Shown here in pieces: positions 26,938 to 35,430 of a DNA stretch of 64,000 bases (position 1 is its first letter; every line of letters begins with the position of its first letter). The translations under genes were made by a program, and so were the position numbers. The notes beneath the pieces are model-generated. The model was not told the origin of the DNA. It saw nothing but the letters and a program-made list of their open reading frames with translations, and searched no databases. Origin of the DNA: an uncultured Hyphomicrobiaceae bacterium (GTDB taxonomy: Bacteria; Pseudomonadota; Alphaproteobacteria; Rhizobiales; Hyphomicrobiaceae); contig CAJQQK010000102.1 in NCBI GenBank assembly GCA_905480435.1, forward strand, positions 1-64,000. Direction: 5' to 3'.

Positions 26938-26970
26938 AACGCCGGGTCCTGATTGGGCCCGGCGTTTTTA
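26938..26970. terminator. Bidirectional terminator between fhs and mtnA
   Basis: AACGCCGGGTCC pairs with GGGCCCGGCGTT (one wobble) around TGATT. A T5 run follows on the plus strand and an A6 run precedes it, giving a T6 tract on the minus strand. It can end both fhs and mtnA. Confidence 0.9.
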
Positions 26971-26992
26971 TGTCGACTTGTCGAACGCTTGA

Positions 26993-28084
26993 TCACACCG
27001 CTTCTTCGTACATTTCCTTAAGCGCCGTAGCATCGGCCGCAACGACGCCGCGCTCCGTGATGAAGGCAGTGACGAGCCGAGCCGGCGTCACGTCGAACGC
27101 CGGATTGGCAGCAGACGACCCCGGCGCTGCGATATCGACGGTGACAACACTGCCATCTTCGAGGCGTCCGGTCATTGCGAGCACTTCGTCTTGACCGCGC
27201 TCCTCGATTGGAATTTTCATGCCATCGTCGAGTTCCCAGTCGATGGTTGTGTAGGGCAGCGCCACGAAGAACGGCACATCGTTGTCGTGGGCTGCAAGCG
27301 CCTTCAGGTAGGTCCCGATCTTGTTGGCGACATCGCCATTGGCCGAAACGCGGTCGGTGCCGACAATGCACAGATCGACCTGACCATGCTGCATCAGATG
27401 ACCGCCAGCATTGTCAACGATGATGCTGTGCGGCACGCCATGGGCGCCAAGCTCATAAGCCGTCAAGGCGGCGCCTTGGTTCCGCGGGCGGGTTTCATCG
27501 ACCCAGACATGGACATTGATGCCAAGATTATGCGCTTGGTAAATCGGCGAGGTCGCCGTCCCCCAGTCAACACAGGCGATCCAACCGGCATTGCAGTGAG
27601 TCAGGATGTTGACCGGCTCTCCAGGCGCCTTTCCCGATGCGATGTTCTGGATAATTTCCAGGCCGTGCTCGCCGATCCGGCGGCAGGTCTCGACGTCTTC
27701 ATCGCAGTTGTCGACCGCGCGCTTGTAGGCAGCAGCTTCGCGTTCTGCCGGACTGAGCGGTGCAAGTGTCTTGCGCATTTCATTCAATGCCCAACGCAGA
27801 TTGACGGCTGTCGGGCGTTGTTTGGCAAGGAATTCGATACTGTGTTCCAGAGAGGCATCTGACGGATCAGCTCGCATCGCGAGTGCCATACCGAATGCCG
27901 CCGTCGCGCCAATCAGCGGTGCGCCGCGAACTTGCATTGTCAGGATTGCACGCCCGGCTTCCTCAACGGTGGTCAACCGTGTCGTCTCGAAGCGGTGAGG
28001 TAATTTAGTCTGATCAATGATTTCGACCGACCAACCGTCATCGCCGAGCCATATTGTGCGGAAGTCTTTGCCATCGATTTTCAT
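26993..28084 (-). CDS. mtnA: S-methyl-5-thioribose-1-phosphate isomerase
   Basis: Converts 5-methylthioribose-1-phosphate to 5-methylthioribulose-1-phosphate in methylthioadenosine (MTA) salvage. 363 residues, eIF2B-like fold. The catalytic Cys is in [17 protein letters not shown] and the catalytic Asp in [36 protein letters not shown] is the substrate-binding segment. The start was moved to the MKIDGKDF Met at 28084. It lies just after the zinc-ribbon and apt genes on the same strand, so three steps of MTA and adenine recovery are grouped. The next salvage enzyme (mtnB, mtnK or a shunt aldolase) is not adjacent. Confidence 0.95.
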   Translation of the reverse strand: MKIDGKDFRTIWLGDDGWSVEIIDQTKLPHRFETTRLTTVEEAGRAILTMQVRGAPLIGATAAFGMALAMRADPSDASLEHSIEFLAKQRPTAVNLRWALNEMRKTLAPLSPAEREAAAYKRAVDNCDEDVETCRRIGEHGLEIIQNIASGKAPGEPVNILTHCNAGWIACVDWGTATSPIYQAHNLGINVHVWVDETRPRNQGAALTAYELGAHGVPHSIIVDNAGGHLMQHGQVDLCIVGTDRVSANGDVANKIGTYLKALAAHDNDVPFFVALPYTTIDWELDDGMKIPIEERGQDEVLAMTGRLEDGSVVTVDIAAPGSSAANPAFDVTPARLVTAFITERGVVAADATALKEMYEEAV

Positions 28085-28088
28085 GAGT

Positions 28089-28361
28089 TTAGACCGAAGC
28101 TCCAGGCGTTGGTGCGAGCGGCAGGTGCATCGTGACGTCAAGGCCGCATTTGCTGCAGCTCAGTTTATACCATTCTGCGTAAGGCCGCACTGAGTGGTCG
28201 GCAAACGCGAGCCCAGGCGCGTCGCAGCGCGGGCAGGCGTGATTAGCTGCCGGTGCGTTCTTCCAGGCAGCAATCGCCTTGTGTGCCTTGTGCCACTCGG
28301 AATCATTGAGAAGTTGGTGATCAGGTTTCACGCTAATGTCCGTCAAATTCCACAAGTACAT
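28089..28361 (-). CDS. Small zinc-ribbon protein between apt and mtnA
   Basis: About 90 residues; no family recognised with certainty. Two CxxC knuckles (CPRCDAPGL and SCSKCGLDV), about 28 residues apart, form a likely four-Cys zinc ribbon. The N-terminal half is helical with several His and Trp ([17 protein letters not shown]). With the ATG at 28361 it overlaps the apt 3' end by 29 bases. A GTG one base after the apt stop would remove the overlap. Its stop lies 4 bases before mtnA, so it is embedded in the salvage operon and may be a regulator or chaperone for it. The link is contextual only. Confidence 0.65.
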   Translation of the reverse strand: MYLWNLTDISVKPDHQLLNDSEWHKAHKAIAAWKNAPAANHACPRCDAPGLAFADHSVRPYAEWYKLSCSKCGLDVTMHLPLAPTPGASV

Positions 28362-28863
28362 GACAATTGACGTCGAGCGCTTCGATCTTTGACCTGCCAC
28401 CAATTTCCGGCAAATCGATTATGAACGCCGCGCCAACGATTTCACCACCGGTTTGGCGGACAAGCTTGATCGCCGCCTCAGCCGTGCCGCCGGTTGCGAT
28501 CAGGTCATCGACAATCAGGATGCGTTGGCCCTCTTCAATGGCATCGTCATGGATTTCGATGGCATCGACGCCGTACTCCAGCGTGTACTCTTGGCCGATG
28601 GTCTTGCCCGGTAGCTTGCCTTTCTTGCGGATCGGAATGAAACCGCAGCCAAGTCTGTCCGCGATTGCGCCGCCGAGGATGAAACCACGCGCTTCGATGC
28701 CGGCGACAGCGTCGATTCTTTGAGTGCGGAACGGACGTGCCATAGCAATAATTGCCAGTTCAAAGCCCTCTGGATCACGAAATAGTGTGGTCACATCACG
28801 AAACATGATGCCCGGTTTTGGGTAATCCGGGATCGTACGGATAAGGGATTTCAGGTTGTCCAA
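28333..28863 (-). CDS. apt: Adenine phosphoribosyltransferase
   Basis: Makes AMP from adenine and PRPP. The PRPP-binding motif [17 protein letters not shown] and the adenine-site region [19 protein letters not shown] are clear. The ATG-initiated ORF in the track is too long. A TTG at 28863 has a near-perfect ribosome site (GAGGAG with six-base spacer) and gives a 176-residue protein of normal size. It recycles adenine released by MtnP, encoded 3 kb away on the same strand, and is followed by the zinc-ribbon gene and mtnA. Confidence 0.93.
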   Translation of the reverse strand: MDNLKSLIRTIPDYPKPGIMFRDVTTLFRDPEGFELAIIAMARPFRTQRIDAVAGIEARGFILGGAIADRLGCGFIPIRKKGKLPGKTIGQEYTLEYGVDAIEIHDDAIEEGQRILIVDDLIATGGTAEAAIKLVRQTGGEIVGAAFIIDLPEIGGRSKIEALDVNCHVLVEFDGH

Positions 28864-29030
28864 CGGTTTCTCCTCAACATCTGACAAATTCGCAGCACAA
28901 ATTGGCAGTACTAATCTCAATGCGCTAAAATGGTGTACCAGTTAATAGCCGATGATTCGAGCGAATGAGACCGAACTCGACCAGCTTGGGCATTTTTTCG
29001 TAGCGGGACAGTGCCAGGGAACCACAAGTT

Positions 29031-29432
29031 ATGGCAGAACCTAGTTTTTCAAGCGCGGCCGGCATGGATGCCGACGATGACCTGCCGCGAACACTCCGCC
29101 GGGAGCGGGATGCTCAGGCACGCCGAGCCCGCGAGCACGAGTTGAAGGGCGCAGCGCCCGAGCAGATAACGCAACACGCCGCTCCAGACAATGCCGCGCC
29201 GCCCTATCGCGACGATAATTACGACTACGACGATTTGGACCCGGCTCTGGCGACGGTTTCACGCCTTGAGATCCCATTTGTGCATTTGATGGTATTTTTT
29301 TTGAAGGCTGTGATTGCCGCCATTCCGGCGCTGATCTTGCTGGTCGGCATTCTGTGGCTGTTCGGCGAAGTCCTTACGGCAAGCTTCCCGGAACTAGTCA
29401 AAATGCAGATATTGATCCAAATGCCGAACTAA
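29031..29432 (+). CDS. Hypothetical single-pass membrane protein with charged N-terminus
   Basis: A 133-residue protein of unknown function. Residues 1-75 are hydrophilic and probably disordered, first basic (RTLRRERDAQARRAREHE) then acidic (RDDNYDYDDLDP). One long hydrophobic segment follows at about 82-118 (VHLMVFFLKAVIAAIPALIL and onward), enough for one or two spans. An AGGGA lies 11 bases upstream of the ATG. It converges on the aminotransferase gene. Domain organisation is reminiscent of small inner-membrane accessory proteins, but nothing specific can be assigned. Confidence 0.65.
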   Translation: MAEPSFSSAAGMDADDDLPRTLRRERDAQARRAREHELKGAAPEQITQHAAPDNAAPPYRDDNYDYDDLDPALATVSRLEIPFVHLMVFFLKAVIAAIPALILLVGILWLFGEVLTASFPELVKMQILIQMPN

Positions 29433-29487
29433 CGGAAAAAAAAGCTAGCGTAGCTTGTGGCGACGCTAGCTGTTTCGGCGCCCTATC

Positions 29488-30630
29488 CTATGCAATCGCA
29501 TCCAGTGCCTTGTCCAAGCGTTCGACTGTGCGATCAATGTTCTGCAGTTTATCGAGGCCGAAGAGGCCCAGGCGAAACGTGCTGAAATCATCTGGTTCGC
29601 CAACCATCAGCGGCACGCCGGCAGCCGTTTGTAGACCTTCGCCAGCGAACTTTTTGCTATTCTGGATTTCCGGGTCGGACGTGTAGCACACGACCACGCC
29701 CGGCGCTGCGAACCCTTCAGCAGCAAGACTGCGAAATCCTTTTGACGCCAACAGGGCACGGACTTTCTGGCCGAGCTCGGCTTGTTGTGCCTTGAGCTTG
29801 TCGAAACCGTAGCCCTCAGTTTCCTTCATTGTTTTGTGAAATGAAACCAGCGCATCGGTTGGCATGGTGGCATGATAGGCATGCCCACCGCTGGTGTAAG
29901 CATCCATGATCTCCGCCCACTTCTTGAGATCGACGGCAAAACTAGTCGTTTTAGACCCGGCAACGCGGTTGCGCGCTTGCTCGCTCATCATCACGAACGC
30001 CCCGCACGGCGACGCGCTCCAACCCTTCTGTGGGGCGCTGATTAGCACATCAACGTTACACGCTTCCATATCCACCCAGATCGTGCCCGAGGCGATGCAG
30101 TCGAGCACGAACAAACCGCCGACGTCATGCATCGCAGCGCCAACCGCCTTTAGGTAGTCGTCAGGCAGGATCATGCCAGCAGCTGTCTCGACGTGTGGCG
30201 CAAAGAAGATGTCCGGCTTTTCTTCGTGGATTTTGGCGACCACTTCGTCGAGCGGCATTGGTTCATAGGCAGCCTGATTGTCACCGGCGACGCGCCGCGC
30301 CTTGAGAACAGTTTCTTTAGCGGGAATGCTGCCCATTTCGAAGATCTGCGACCAGCGATAGCTGAACCAGCCGTTGCGCAGTACCATGCAGCTCTTGTCG
30401 GTACCAAGCTGACGGGCCACCGCCTCCATCCCATATGTGCCGCCGCCTGGAACGATCGCCATCGATGAAGCGTTATAAACCTGGCCGAGTGTTTCTGAGA
30501 TGTCGCACATAACACCTTGAAATAACTTCGACATATGGTTGAGTGAGCGATCCGTAAAAACCACGGAATATTCCAGCAATCCATCAGGGTCAACGGTTGG
30601 CAGTTCAGCGACAGAAGGGGCGTTCGACAT
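29488..30630 (-). CDS. Class V PLP aminotransferase (alanine-glyoxylate / phosphoserine type)
   Basis: Fold-type I PLP enzyme of 380 residues. The PLP lysine is in LISAPQKGWSASPCG; the Asp that pairs with the cofactor is in FVLDCIASGTIWVD. MAIVPGGGTYGMEAVARQL is the phosphate-binding N-terminal region. The overall pattern suggests an alanine/serine-glyoxylate aminotransferase, but pyridoxamine-pyruvate and related enzymes are possible. Start at 30630 follows AAAGGA. A perfect 8-bp inverted repeat lies about 90 bases upstream. A glyoxylate-linked function would fit the oxalate and 2-hydroxyacid genes nearby; this is inference. Confidence 0.85.
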   Translation of the reverse strand: MSNAPSVAELPTVDPDGLLEYSVVFTDRSLNHMSKLFQGVMCDISETLGQVYNASSMAIVPGGGTYGMEAVARQLGTDKSCMVLRNGWFSYRWSQIFEMGSIPAKETVLKARRVAGDNQAAYEPMPLDEVVAKIHEEKPDIFFAPHVETAAGMILPDDYLKAVGAAMHDVGGLFVLDCIASGTIWVDMEACNVDVLISAPQKGWSASPCGAFVMMSEQARNRVAGSKTTSFAVDLKKWAEIMDAYTSGGHAYHATMPTDALVSFHKTMKETEGYGFDKLKAQQAELGQKVRALLASKGFRSLAAEGFAAPGVVVCYTSDPEIQNSKKFAGEGLQTAAGVPLMVGEPDDFSTFRLGLFGLDKLQNIDRTVERLDKALDAIA

Positions 30631-30719
30631 CAGGTGTCCTTTGAACGAAGCATGAAACGGTGGAAGCAAACGTGCGTTTCCAATGCGCGGGTTTCGATAG
30701 GAGTGACCACGAAATTGCA

Positions 30720-30742
30720 CAGCTGTAAATAAGATACAGCTG
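30720..30742. promoter_or_regulatory. Operator-like inverted repeat before the aminotransferase gene
   Basis: CAGCTGTA and TACAGCTG are perfectly complementary, with a seven-base AT-rich spacer. The site lies 90 bases upstream of the aminotransferase start and just after the VOC gene stop. Confidence 0.4.
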
Positions 30743-30755
30743 GTTGAATTGCTGT

Positions 30756-31310
30756 TTATGGGCCGGCACTTGACGATGGGGTTAACGCAACGAGCGCATC
30801 TGCGAGGTCCTGGTCTTCAATGTTGAGTGCGCCGCGCTGCAGGCGAAGCCTATGCGCTTCGGCGAGAACTCTGGCGTGGGTGTGCCCAACAGGTGGTTCG
30901 AATTTATAACAGGCAAGTTCAAGCAATTGACCAAGTGGGTCGCGAAAATAGAGCGAATCCATGAAGCCGCGGTCGATCTCACCAGAGCTCGCAAATCCGG
31001 CCTCTCGGAGCCGTTTTGACGCTTGCGTGTACATGGCACGCGAAACATTGAACGCAAGATGATGCAAATTTCCGGCGTCGTTCGGATTTGGTGACCGATC
31101 AACTTGCCAATCTTCACGGGTGAAAACGGTAATCAGACGACCATCACCGGGATCGAAATAGAGGTGCCCCTGCGCCGGATCATCAAGGTTTGGTTGTTCG
31201 AACACGAATGGCATGCCGAGCACGCCTTGCCAGAAATCAATCGATGTCTGGCGGTCGGCACCCATGAACGTAATGTGATGGATGCCTTGTGTCGCAAGCG
31301 GAGCCGGCAT
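30756..31310 (-). CDS. VOC (glyoxalase/ring-cleavage dioxygenase) family protein
   Basis: A 184-residue two-module VOC protein. Metal-ligand candidates: His in GIHHITFMG, His in NLHHLAFNV and Glu in GQLLELACYK, the classic His-His-Glu set of extradiol-dioxygenase-like proteins. The C-terminus (after about 150) is an extra helical tail. The start at 31310 has AGGAG nine bases upstream and lies 17 bases after the mtnP stop, so it is likely co-transcribed with mtnP. Substrate not identifiable. Confidence 0.82.
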   Translation of the reverse strand: MPAPLATQGIHHITFMGADRQTSIDFWQGVLGMPFVFEQPNLDDPAQGHLYFDPGDGRLITVFTREDWQVDRSPNPNDAGNLHHLAFNVSRAMYTQASKRLREAGFASSGEIDRGFMDSLYFRDPLGQLLELACYKFEPPVGHTHARVLAEAHRLRLQRGALNIEDQDLADALVALTPSSSAGP

Positions 31311-31326
31311 CGTCGTATTCTCCTGT

Positions 31327-32199
31327 TCAGCCGAGCACGCGTCCGGCGACTGCATCGAGTTTCGCCACTAGGGCTGGATCGCGGGCTTCGGGTGCAGTGA
31401 TCAAAGCAACATCGAGCGCACGATCGGAGCCGATTGGGCACGGCTGGTGCTCGCGTGGGAACAATTTTGCGAGCTGCAACACCAGCGCCTGTGCCTTTTC
31501 AGTATTCGACTTCATGACGGCCAAAACGGAAGCGACGTCAACATTGTCGTGATCGTCGTGCCAGCTGTCGAAATCCGTTACCATGGCGACGGTCGCGTAG
31601 CAAAGTTCGGCTTCGCGCGCGAGCTTGGCCTCCGGCATGTTGGTCATCCCGATCACGTCACAGCCCCAGGACTTGTAGAGCAGGCTTTCAGCGCGGGTCG
31701 AGAATTGCGGACCTTCCATGGCAAGATAAGTGCCGCCGCGTGCGTGATCGATGTTAGCTGCCTTGAGCGCATTCTCGACCTGATCGGCAAGGCCGGGACT
31801 GATCGGCTCACCAAGTGAAACGTGGGCAACGAGGCCGGTGCCAAAGAAGCTCTTCTCACGTGCGAAGGTGCGATCGATAAACTGATCGACCAGCACGAAC
31901 TTGCCTGGCGGCAGCTCCTGCTTGAATGAACCACAGGCCGAGACGGAGACCAGATCGGTTACGCCGGCACGCTTCAGACAATCGATGTTTGCCCGGTAAT
32001 TGATATCGGTTGGCGATATGCGATGACCACGGCCGTGGCGTGGCAGGAAGCGGATCGGCAAACCATCGATCTCGGCGAACAAGATGTCATCAGAAGGTTC
32101 GCCCCACGGGCTTTCAACACGGCGCCACTCTGGATTCTGAATGCCTGGCAGATCATAAAAGCCACTGCCGCCAACGAGGCCAAGTACTGCCTGTGTCAT
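31327..32199 (-). CDS. mtnP: S-methyl-5'-thioadenosine phosphorylase
   Basis: Phosphorolysis of MTA to adenine and 5-methylthioribose-1-phosphate. The 290-residue protein begins VLGLVGGSGFYDLPG; the phosphate/ribose motif is LPRHGRGHRISPTDINYRAN, and AMEGPQFSTRAES and MTNMPEAKLAREAELCYAT complete the family pattern. Start at 32199 (AAGGA upstream) instead of the longer ORF, which would cross the petC terminator. Products feed MtnA and Apt encoded at 26993-28863. A VOC gene follows closely. Confidence 0.95.
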   Translation of the reverse strand: MTQAVLGLVGGSGFYDLPGIQNPEWRRVESPWGEPSDDILFAEIDGLPIRFLPRHGRGHRISPTDINYRANIDCLKRAGVTDLVSVSACGSFKQELPPGKFVLVDQFIDRTFAREKSFFGTGLVAHVSLGEPISPGLADQVENALKAANIDHARGGTYLAMEGPQFSTRAESLLYKSWGCDVIGMTNMPEAKLAREAELCYATVAMVTDFDSWHDDHDNVDVASVLAVMKSNTEKAQALVLQLAKLFPREHQPCPIGSDRALDVALITAPEARDPALVAKLDAVAGRVLG

Positions 32200-32276
32200 A
32201 TGACAAACGTCCTTCTTTTCTGCATCCGTCAGCCTCATTCGATGAGCTTGAATGAGGCGGGCAAACGAGGCATAAC

Positions 32277-32304
32277 GAAAAAAGGCCCCGTTGCCGAGGC
32301 CTTT
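32277..32304 (-). terminator. Terminator of the bc1 (pet) operon
   Basis: Read on the minus strand, AAAGGCCTCG pairs with CGGGGCCTTT (one wobble) around GCAA and runs into a T6-T7 tract. It lies 31 bases after petC. A further perfect palindrome GAACCGAT-t-ATCGGTTC (32320-32336) overlaps the petC stop. Confidence 0.85.
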
Positions 32305-32334
32305 GTCTCTCAATCAACGGAACCGATTATCGGT

Positions 32335-33207
32335 TCAATGCTTGGCGCTGGCCCAGATGCGGCGCTTCGAGATGTAGAGCAGTACGGAAGTGATCAGCAA
32401 GAAGATCATGACCATCCAGCCCAATGACTTACGCTCGTTCAGCGTCGGATCAGAGGTCCACGACAAGAACGCTGCAACGTCGCGAGCGTAGTTGTCTGCG
32501 GTTTCCGGTGTACCATCATTGTAGAGATCCAAACCATCCGACAGCGGCGCTGCCATAGCAATTTGATGCCCAGGATAGACCGTGTTGTAGTTCATGCCTT
32601 CGGACATCTTCATGCTGGCAGGCGCATCTTTATAGCCGGTCATCAGCGCGTAGATGTAGTCAGCACCGCCTTCTTGATAGGCGGTGGCGATATCCTTGAG
32701 CATGGCGATTGGATGCTGGTACCAAGTGCCGCTGTAAGCGACGCCGCGTGCCTTTGCGATAATCGAAAGATCTGGTGGCAGAGCACCGTTTTGCGCAGCA
32801 CGCGCGGCTTTCTCGTTAGCAAACAGCGGTGGGAATCGGTCTGCAAGTCGGGCCGGCCGCGGCTTGACTTCGCCTTCGTCATCGGGCTCGTCCGGAACTT
32901 CATAGGTTGCTGCAAGCGCCTTGACTTGTTCGACGTTGAAAGCTGGTCCGCCAGGCTGCGCAAGATTGCGAAAAGCGATGCGGGACAGACCGTGGCATGC
33001 GGCGCAAACTTCTTTATAGACACCAAAACCGCGCTGCAGCTGTTGGCTGTCGTATTTTCCCGAAGGGCCGGAGAATGACCATTCCTGGCGTTCGATTTTG
33101 ACGCCATGTCCATCTCCACCGCCACCGGCGGCGAAGCTGGCTGAATAACCGCCAGTAAGTGCTGCGAAGGCAAGCACTGATACTGCGATTGATCGTGACT
33201 TAATCAT
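32335..33207 (-). CDS. petC: Cytochrome c1 of the bc1 complex
   Basis: Heme-bearing subunit of ubiquinol:cytochrome c oxidoreductase. 290 residues with a Sec signal peptide (about 1-27). The heme c motif is CAACH at about residue 68, followed by LSRIAFRNL and the FPPLFANEKAARAAQNGALPPDLS segment; HQIAMAAPL supplies the axial Met. One C-terminal helix (GWMVMIFLLITSVLLYI) anchors it, with KRRIW on the cytoplasmic side. It is separate from cytochrome b, unlike the fused fbcH of Bradyrhizobium. Third gene of petA-petB-petC. Confidence 0.97.
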   Translation of the reverse strand: MIKSRSIAVSVLAFAALTGGYSASFAAGGGGDGHGVKIERQEWSFSGPSGKYDSQQLQRGFGVYKEVCAACHGLSRIAFRNLAQPGGPAFNVEQVKALAATYEVPDEPDDEGEVKPRPARLADRFPPLFANEKAARAAQNGALPPDLSIIAKARGVAYSGTWYQHPIAMLKDIATAYQEGGADYIYALMTGYKDAPASMKMSEGMNYNTVYPGHQIAMAAPLSDGLDLYNDGTPETADNYARDVAAFLSWTSDPTLNERKSLGWMVMIFLLITSVLLYISKRRIWASAKH

Positions 33208-33289
33208 CTGGCTTCGTTCTCCGTCGTCCGCTTAGCGTTTTTCAGCTTCGGCATTGGCACTTGCAGGCGCGCCAATACCGGGCGGTGTT

Positions 33290-34534
33290 TTATTTGCTTC
33301 CCTTGCCAAGAACGGCCTCGCTGATCGACCCCGGCATCTGTGTTGGGGTCTCCCAGAGTGACAGGAACGGCATCACCAATAGGAAGAATGCAAAGTAGTA
33401 AGCTGTGAAAATCCGTGCCCACATCACGTAGATGCCCTCAGCCGGTAGTGAGCCGAGATAGCCAAGTGCAAGGCAGGTGAATGCGAACAGCCAGAAGAAC
33501 CATTTGAAGTATGGTCGATAGCGAGCTGAGCGGACGCGGGACGTATCAAGCCATGGTACAAATGCCAGCACCGCAATCGCACCGAACATGGCAATTACAC
33601 CGCCAAGCTTCGACGGAATAGCGCGCAAAATCGCGTAGAATGGCAGGAAGTACCACTCTGGAACGATGTGCGCCGGTGTCACCAATGCATTCGCCGGGAT
33701 GTAGTTGTCTGCGTGGCCAAGATAATCGGGCGCGAAGAAGACGAACCAGGCAAACAGCATGATGAACACGCTAAGGGCGAACAAGTCTTTTGAAACCGCA
33801 TATGGGCTCATTGGCAAACTGTCAGACTTGGTCTTGATGTCGAGACCGGTCGGATTGTTTTGGCCGGCGACATGCAGTGCCCAGATATGCAGGGCGACAA
33901 GGCCGCAAAGCACGAATGGTAGCAGATAGTGCAGGCTGAAGAACCGGGTAAGCGTTGCGCCACTTACCGAGTATCCGCCCCAGAGCCAGGTAACGACTGC
34001 CGTACCAAGGCCCGGAATAACCTCATCCAGAGACGAGAACAGGTTGGTAATAACCGTAACGCCCCAAAAACTCATTTGTCCCCATGGTAGCGTGTAACCA
34101 AGGAAGCCGGTTGCCATCATGACCAGGAAGATCAACACGCCGAGGATCCAAAGAACCTCGCGCGGTTCCTTGTAAGAACCGTAGTAGAGTCCGCGGAAGA
34201 TGTGGATGTAGACGGCGATGAAGAACATCGAGGCGCCAACGGCATGCAGCGGCTGAATGAGCCAACCGTAGTTCACGTCGCGCTTAATGTGCTGCACCGA
34301 ATCGAATGCCATCGATTCTGCCGGAATGTAGTGCATGGCAAGTACGATGCCGCTCGCAATCTGGACAACCAGACAGAACGTAAGGATGCCGCCAAACGTC
34401 CACAAATAGTTGAGGTTGCGCGGTGTTGGAAAATCAACGAACTGGCCGTGCATCATGCGTGCAATCGGCAGGCGCTCGTCCATCCATTTCGAGACACGGC
34501 CTTTCGGCTCGTAGGTATCTTCGTGCGAACTCAT
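33290..34534 (-). CDS. petB: Cytochrome b of the bc1 complex
   Basis: Membrane subunit carrying hemes bL and bH; 414 residues, eight helices. Heme ligands are seen as paired His in [24 protein letters not shown] and [21 protein letters not shown]. The Qo-site motif PEWY is present in [19 protein letters not shown]. It lies 37 bases after petA and 82 bases before petC. Confidence 0.98.
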   Translation of the reverse strand: MSSHEDTYEPKGRVSKWMDERLPIARMMHGQFVDFPTPRNLNYLWTFGGILTFCLVVQIASGIVLAMHYIPAESMAFDSVQHIKRDVNYGWLIQPLHAVGASMFFIAVYIHIFRGLYYGSYKEPREVLWILGVLIFLVMMATGFLGYTLPWGQMSFWGVTVITNLFSSLDEVIPGLGTAVVTWLWGGYSVSGATLTRFFSLHYLLPFVLCGLVALHIWALHVAGQNNPTGLDIKTKSDSLPMSPYAVSKDLFALSVFIMLFAWFVFFAPDYLGHADNYIPANALVTPAHIVPEWYFLPFYAILRAIPSKLGGVIAMFGAIAVLAFVPWLDTSRVRSARYRPYFKWFFWLFAFTCLALGYLGSLPAEGIYVMWARIFTAYYFAFFLLVMPFLSLWETPTQMPGSISEAVLGKGSK

Positions 34535-34571
34535 CGTTCGTCAGGCTCCCTTGCGCTCAGTCGGTTTCAGC

Positions 34572-35120
34572 TTAACCGATCTTGATCTGGGTATCGGACT
34601 GGAATTGATAGGGCGGCACTTCGAGATTGCGAGGTGCCGGACCTTTGCGGATCCTGCCGGAATTATCGTAGTGCGAACCGTGGCAGGGGCAGAACCAGCC
34701 CTCATAGTCACCTTTGACGTCTCCAAGAGACTGGCCCTTTGGAATACAACCGAGGTGGGTGCAGATGCCAACAAGTACGAGCCATTTTTCATGGCCGGCC
34801 TTAGTTCGTGCCGTGTCGGACTGAGGGTCGGGCAGATTGGTCAGCTTGACATCACGCGCTTCATCGATCTCTTTTTTTGTCCGATGACGGATGAACACGG
34901 GTTTGCCACGCCACATGATCGTGATCGCCTGACCTTCCTCAACGGGAGCAAGGTCAACCTCCACGCTTGCCAGCGCCAAGGCACCGGCATCGGGATTCAT
35001 CTGATGCACGAAGGGCCAAACTGTCATGGCGCCGCCGACAGCAAAAAATGCCGGCCCCGCCAGAGTAAGAAAATCGCGCCGTGTTGGTTCGTCAGCGTCC
35101 GAAGCCAATGACCCCTCCAT
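34572..35120 (-). CDS. petA: Rieske iron-sulfur protein of the bc1 complex
   Basis: [2Fe-2S] subunit oxidising ubiquinol; 182 residues from the chosen ATG. A twin-arginine export segment (PTRRDFLTLAG) precedes the single anchor helix (AGPAFFAVGGAMTVWPFV). The cluster is bound by CTHLGC and CPCHGSHYD. The track ORF begins 29 codons earlier; the downstream Met is preferred because family members start shortly before the Tat motif, though its ribosome site is weak. First gene of the operon; two perfect inverted repeats lie upstream. Confidence 0.95.
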   Translation of the reverse strand: MEGSLASDADEPTRRDFLTLAGPAFFAVGGAMTVWPFVHQMNPDAGALALASVEVDLAPVEEGQAITIMWRGKPVFIRHRTKKEIDEARDVKLTNLPDPQSDTARTKAGHEKWLVLVGICTHLGCIPKGQSLGDVKGDYEGWFCPCHGSHYDNSGRIRKGPAPRNLEVPPYQFQSDTQIKIG

Positions 35121-35223
35121 CTCGAAGCCGCTCAAATCTGTCGAGACCTCAGGCAATTGCCGAGTTCCAAAACAGATCGAAATCAAAATAACCGCTTGTC
35201 CGATCACTTTCGTTTGTCATGCG

Positions 35224-35249
35224 CAAAACCTTTTAATATCAAGGTTTTG
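35224..35249. promoter_or_regulatory. Perfect 9-bp inverted repeat in the petA/trmL divergent region
   Basis: CAAAACCTT and AAGGTTTTG flank an eight-base AT-rich spacer, about 104 bases upstream of the petA start. It is either an operator or a leader hairpin of the bc1 mRNA. Confidence 0.5.
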
Positions 35250-35263
35250 AAGATAAAAATCGA

Positions 35264-35293
35264 TCAAAGTCGACTGAGTTGATGTGACTTTGA
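35264..35293. promoter_or_regulatory. Second inverted repeat in the petA/trmL divergent region
   Basis: TCAAAGTC and GACTTTGA are perfectly complementary with a 14-base spacer, 15 bases beyond the first repeat. Together they suggest regulated expression of bc1. Confidence 0.4.
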
Positions 35294-35430
35294 GTGCGAA
35301 AGCACCGAACTGTGCCCGAACTTTTGGCATTGTTCGAACCCCGTCTCAAGGTGACATAAGGATTTCAACCCAAGGCATTTTGGCGCATACGAGGATTTCT
35401 CACAGGTGATACGGCAAACGGCGGAAAAAC

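Noticed and set aside
35320-35360. tRNA-like GGTTCGAAC segment on the minus strand
   Set aside because: The flanking bases cannot form a T-arm stem and no cloverleaf is present.
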